A DNA stretch of 64,000 bases, taken from NCBI RefSeq assembly GCF_000368965.1, contig NZ_KB849780.1, positions 1,178,145 to 1,242,144 of the forward strand, in the 5' to 3' direction. The stretch comes from Acinetobacter calcoaceticus DSM 30006 = CIP 81.8. GTDB taxonomy: Bacteria > Pseudomonadota > Gammaproteobacteria > Pseudomonadales > Moraxellaceae. Of the stretch, positions 62,985 to 64,000 are shown piece after piece; the first letter of the stretch is position 1; each line of letters starts with the position of its first letter. The notes below the pieces were generated by a model. That model saw nothing but the letters and a program-made list of their open reading frames with translations. It was not told where the DNA came from and ran no database searches. Made by a program: the position numbers and the translations under genes.

Positions 62985-64000
62985 ATGAAGAAATTGCTAC
63001 TCGCTGCCGCAGTTGCAACTTTGAGCATAAACGCGGTGCAAGCAGCGCCAACTTTGTATGGCAAACTGAATGTTTCTATTAACCAAGTTGACAATAAAAA
63101 TTTCGATGGAAAAAGTGACGTTACTGAAGTTAACTCAAACTCGTCTCGCATTGGGGTAAAAGGCGAAGAGAAATTAACTGACAAGCTATCTGCTGTTTAT
63201 TTAGCTGAATGGGCAATTTCTACTGATGGTTCAGGTTCTGATACTGATCTTAGCGCTCGTAACCGTTTTATCGGTTTAAAAACTGAAGGCGTTGGTACAT
63301 TAAAAGTAGGTAAGTACGATTCTTACTTCAAAACTGCTGCTGGTGGTAACCAAGACATCTTTAATGACGATACACGTTTAGATATTACCAACATCATGTA
63401 CGGCGAAAACCGTTTAGATAACGTGATTGGTTTTGAATTAGACCCTAAATTATTAGCGGGTTTAACTTTCAATATCATGGCTCAAACTGGTGAAAGCACC
63501 TCAGATAGCAAACAAGGTGAAACTGGTAAAGATAGCAAAAATGACAGCTTTGACTCTGTGTCAACTGCGCTTGGTTATGAAAACAAAGACCTTGGCTTAG
63601 CAGTGGCTGCCGCTGGTGACTTCGGTATTAAAGGTAAATATGCTGCTTACGGTCTGAAAGATGTTTATACAGATGCTTACCGTGTAACGGGTTCTTACGA
63701 CATCGCAAAATCAGGCTTTGTTGTAGGTGCTTTATGGCAACATGCTGAGCCTACTGATGACTTGACTGCATATGGTCAAACATATAAATCAGATGGTGCA
63801 GTTGACAAAGCTGGTAAAGCATACCGCGGTTTAGAAGAGGAAGCTTATGCTGTTACAGCGGCTTATAAAATTCCAAATACTAAACTTAAAGTGAAAGCTG
63901 AATACGCTTCTGCTGAAACACAAGTAAGTGGTCAAACAGATCGTAAAATTGACTTGTACGGTTTAGGTCTTGATTACCAAATCAACAAACAAGCTCGCTT
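62985..64000 (+). CDS. outer-membrane porin, 3'-truncated by window edge
   Basis: The frame is open to the end of the window: 338 residues are visible from ATG 62985, with GGAG eight bases upstream. A signal peptide (MKKLLLAAAVATLSINAVQA, cleavage after QAA or VQA) precedes a beta-barrel of the Gram-negative porin family, with TLYGKLNVSINQVD, NSSRIGVKGEEKLTDKLSA, NRFIGLKTEGVGTLKVGKYD and regular alternating strands. It would form a diffusion channel in the outer membrane. The C-terminal phenylalanine is outside the window. Substrate preference is unknown. Confidence 0.9.
   Translation, partial: MKKLLLAAAVATLSINAVQAAPTLYGKLNVSINQVDNKNFDGKSDVTEVNSNSSRIGVKGEEKLTDKLSAVYLAEWAISTDGSGSDTDLSARNRFIGLKTEGVGTLKVGKYDSYFKTAAGGNQDIFNDDTRLDITNIMYGENRLDNVIGFELDPKLLAGLTFNIMAQTGESTSDSKQGETGKDSKNDSFDSVSTALGYENKDLGLAVAAAGDFGIKGKYAAYGLKDVYTDAYRVTGSYDIAKSGFVVGALWQHAEPTDDLTAYGQTYKSDGAVDKAGKAYRGLEEEAYAVTAAYKIPNTKLKVKAEYASAETQVSGQTDRKIDLYGLGLDYQINKQAR

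Noticed and set aside
1..64000. CRISPR arrays, tRNA or rRNA genes and complete insertion sequences
   Set aside because: I looked for regularly spaced repeats, cloverleaf-like runs ending in CCA and transposase genes with terminal repeats and found none that hold up.

Overview
The window is a low-GC gammaproteobacterial chromosome segment. Its gene content and order (AtoDA/AtoE/AtoB locus, aco/butanediol locus, AspA, Acinetobacter-type YcgL, porin, HIT and small stress proteins) point to the genus Acinetobacter, most likely the calcoaceticus-baumannii complex. This assignment comes from recognising the proteins, not from a database search. No tRNA, rRNA, CRISPR array or complete insertion sequence was seen.

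Layout. (1) Bases 1-2805 are the integrase end of a prophage or integrative element: two hypothetical phage proteins, a 47-aa protein, a small excisionase-like DNA-binding protein and a tyrosine integrase. (2) About 3.2-8.4 kb is AT-rich accessory DNA. It holds a GlxA-type AraC regulator, an NTF2-like protein, a second AraC regulator, a serine-recombinase-like protein that has lost its catalytic residues, a tiny membrane peptide and a lipoprotein. (3) 8.4-13.7 kb is a short-chain fatty acid/acetoacetate catabolic locus: LysR, CoA-transferase A and B, AtoE permease and thiolase. (4) 13.7-21 kb has two LysR regulators, two tiny proteins, aspartase and a TonB-dependent siderophore receptor. (5) 21-27.2 kb has a KgtP-like permease, a ChrA transporter, an AraC regulator, a DMT exporter and a stand-alone homoserine dehydrogenase. 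(6) 27.3-32.2 kb is a sulfide/persulfide detoxification module: TauE-like exporter, rhodanese-like/SQR fusion, ETHE1-like metallohydrolase and a divergent sigma-54 activator of FisR type. A good -24/-12 promoter and a cluster of TGAAAC repeats lie between the metallohydrolase and the activator. (7) 32.2-43.5 kb is a bestrophin followed by the acetoin/2,3-butanediol catabolic operon (acoABC, lpd, two butanediol dehydrogenases). A divergent lipoyl synthase, a GAF regulator without an AAA+ domain and a TenA/PqqC-fold protein follow. (8) 43.8-64 kb is mostly core genome: diguanylate cyclase, aroC, prmB, a five-gene ycgL-membrane protein-MoxR-VWA-trpB operon, recR-ybaB, metZ, azoreductase, HIBADH-like oxidoreductase, a HIT protein and the 5' part of a porin gene.

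How the genes work together. The ato locus should import short-chain acids, activate them with CoA and cleave acetoacetyl-CoA to acetyl-CoA. The aco locus oxidises 2,3-butanediol to acetoin and cleaves acetoin to acetyl-CoA and acetaldehyde, with its own E3 and lipoyl synthase. The sulfide module oxidises sulfide to persulfide and then sulfite, and exports sulfite.

The observations most worth following up are: the catalytically dead resolvase; the FisR-like circuit whose sensor domain lacks cysteines; the AcoR-like GAF/winged-helix regulator; the AcoC protein with two E3-binding domains; a dispersed palindromic repeat between the sulfide genes and upstream of prmB; and a terminator-like hairpin in the leader of the ycgL-to-trpB operon.
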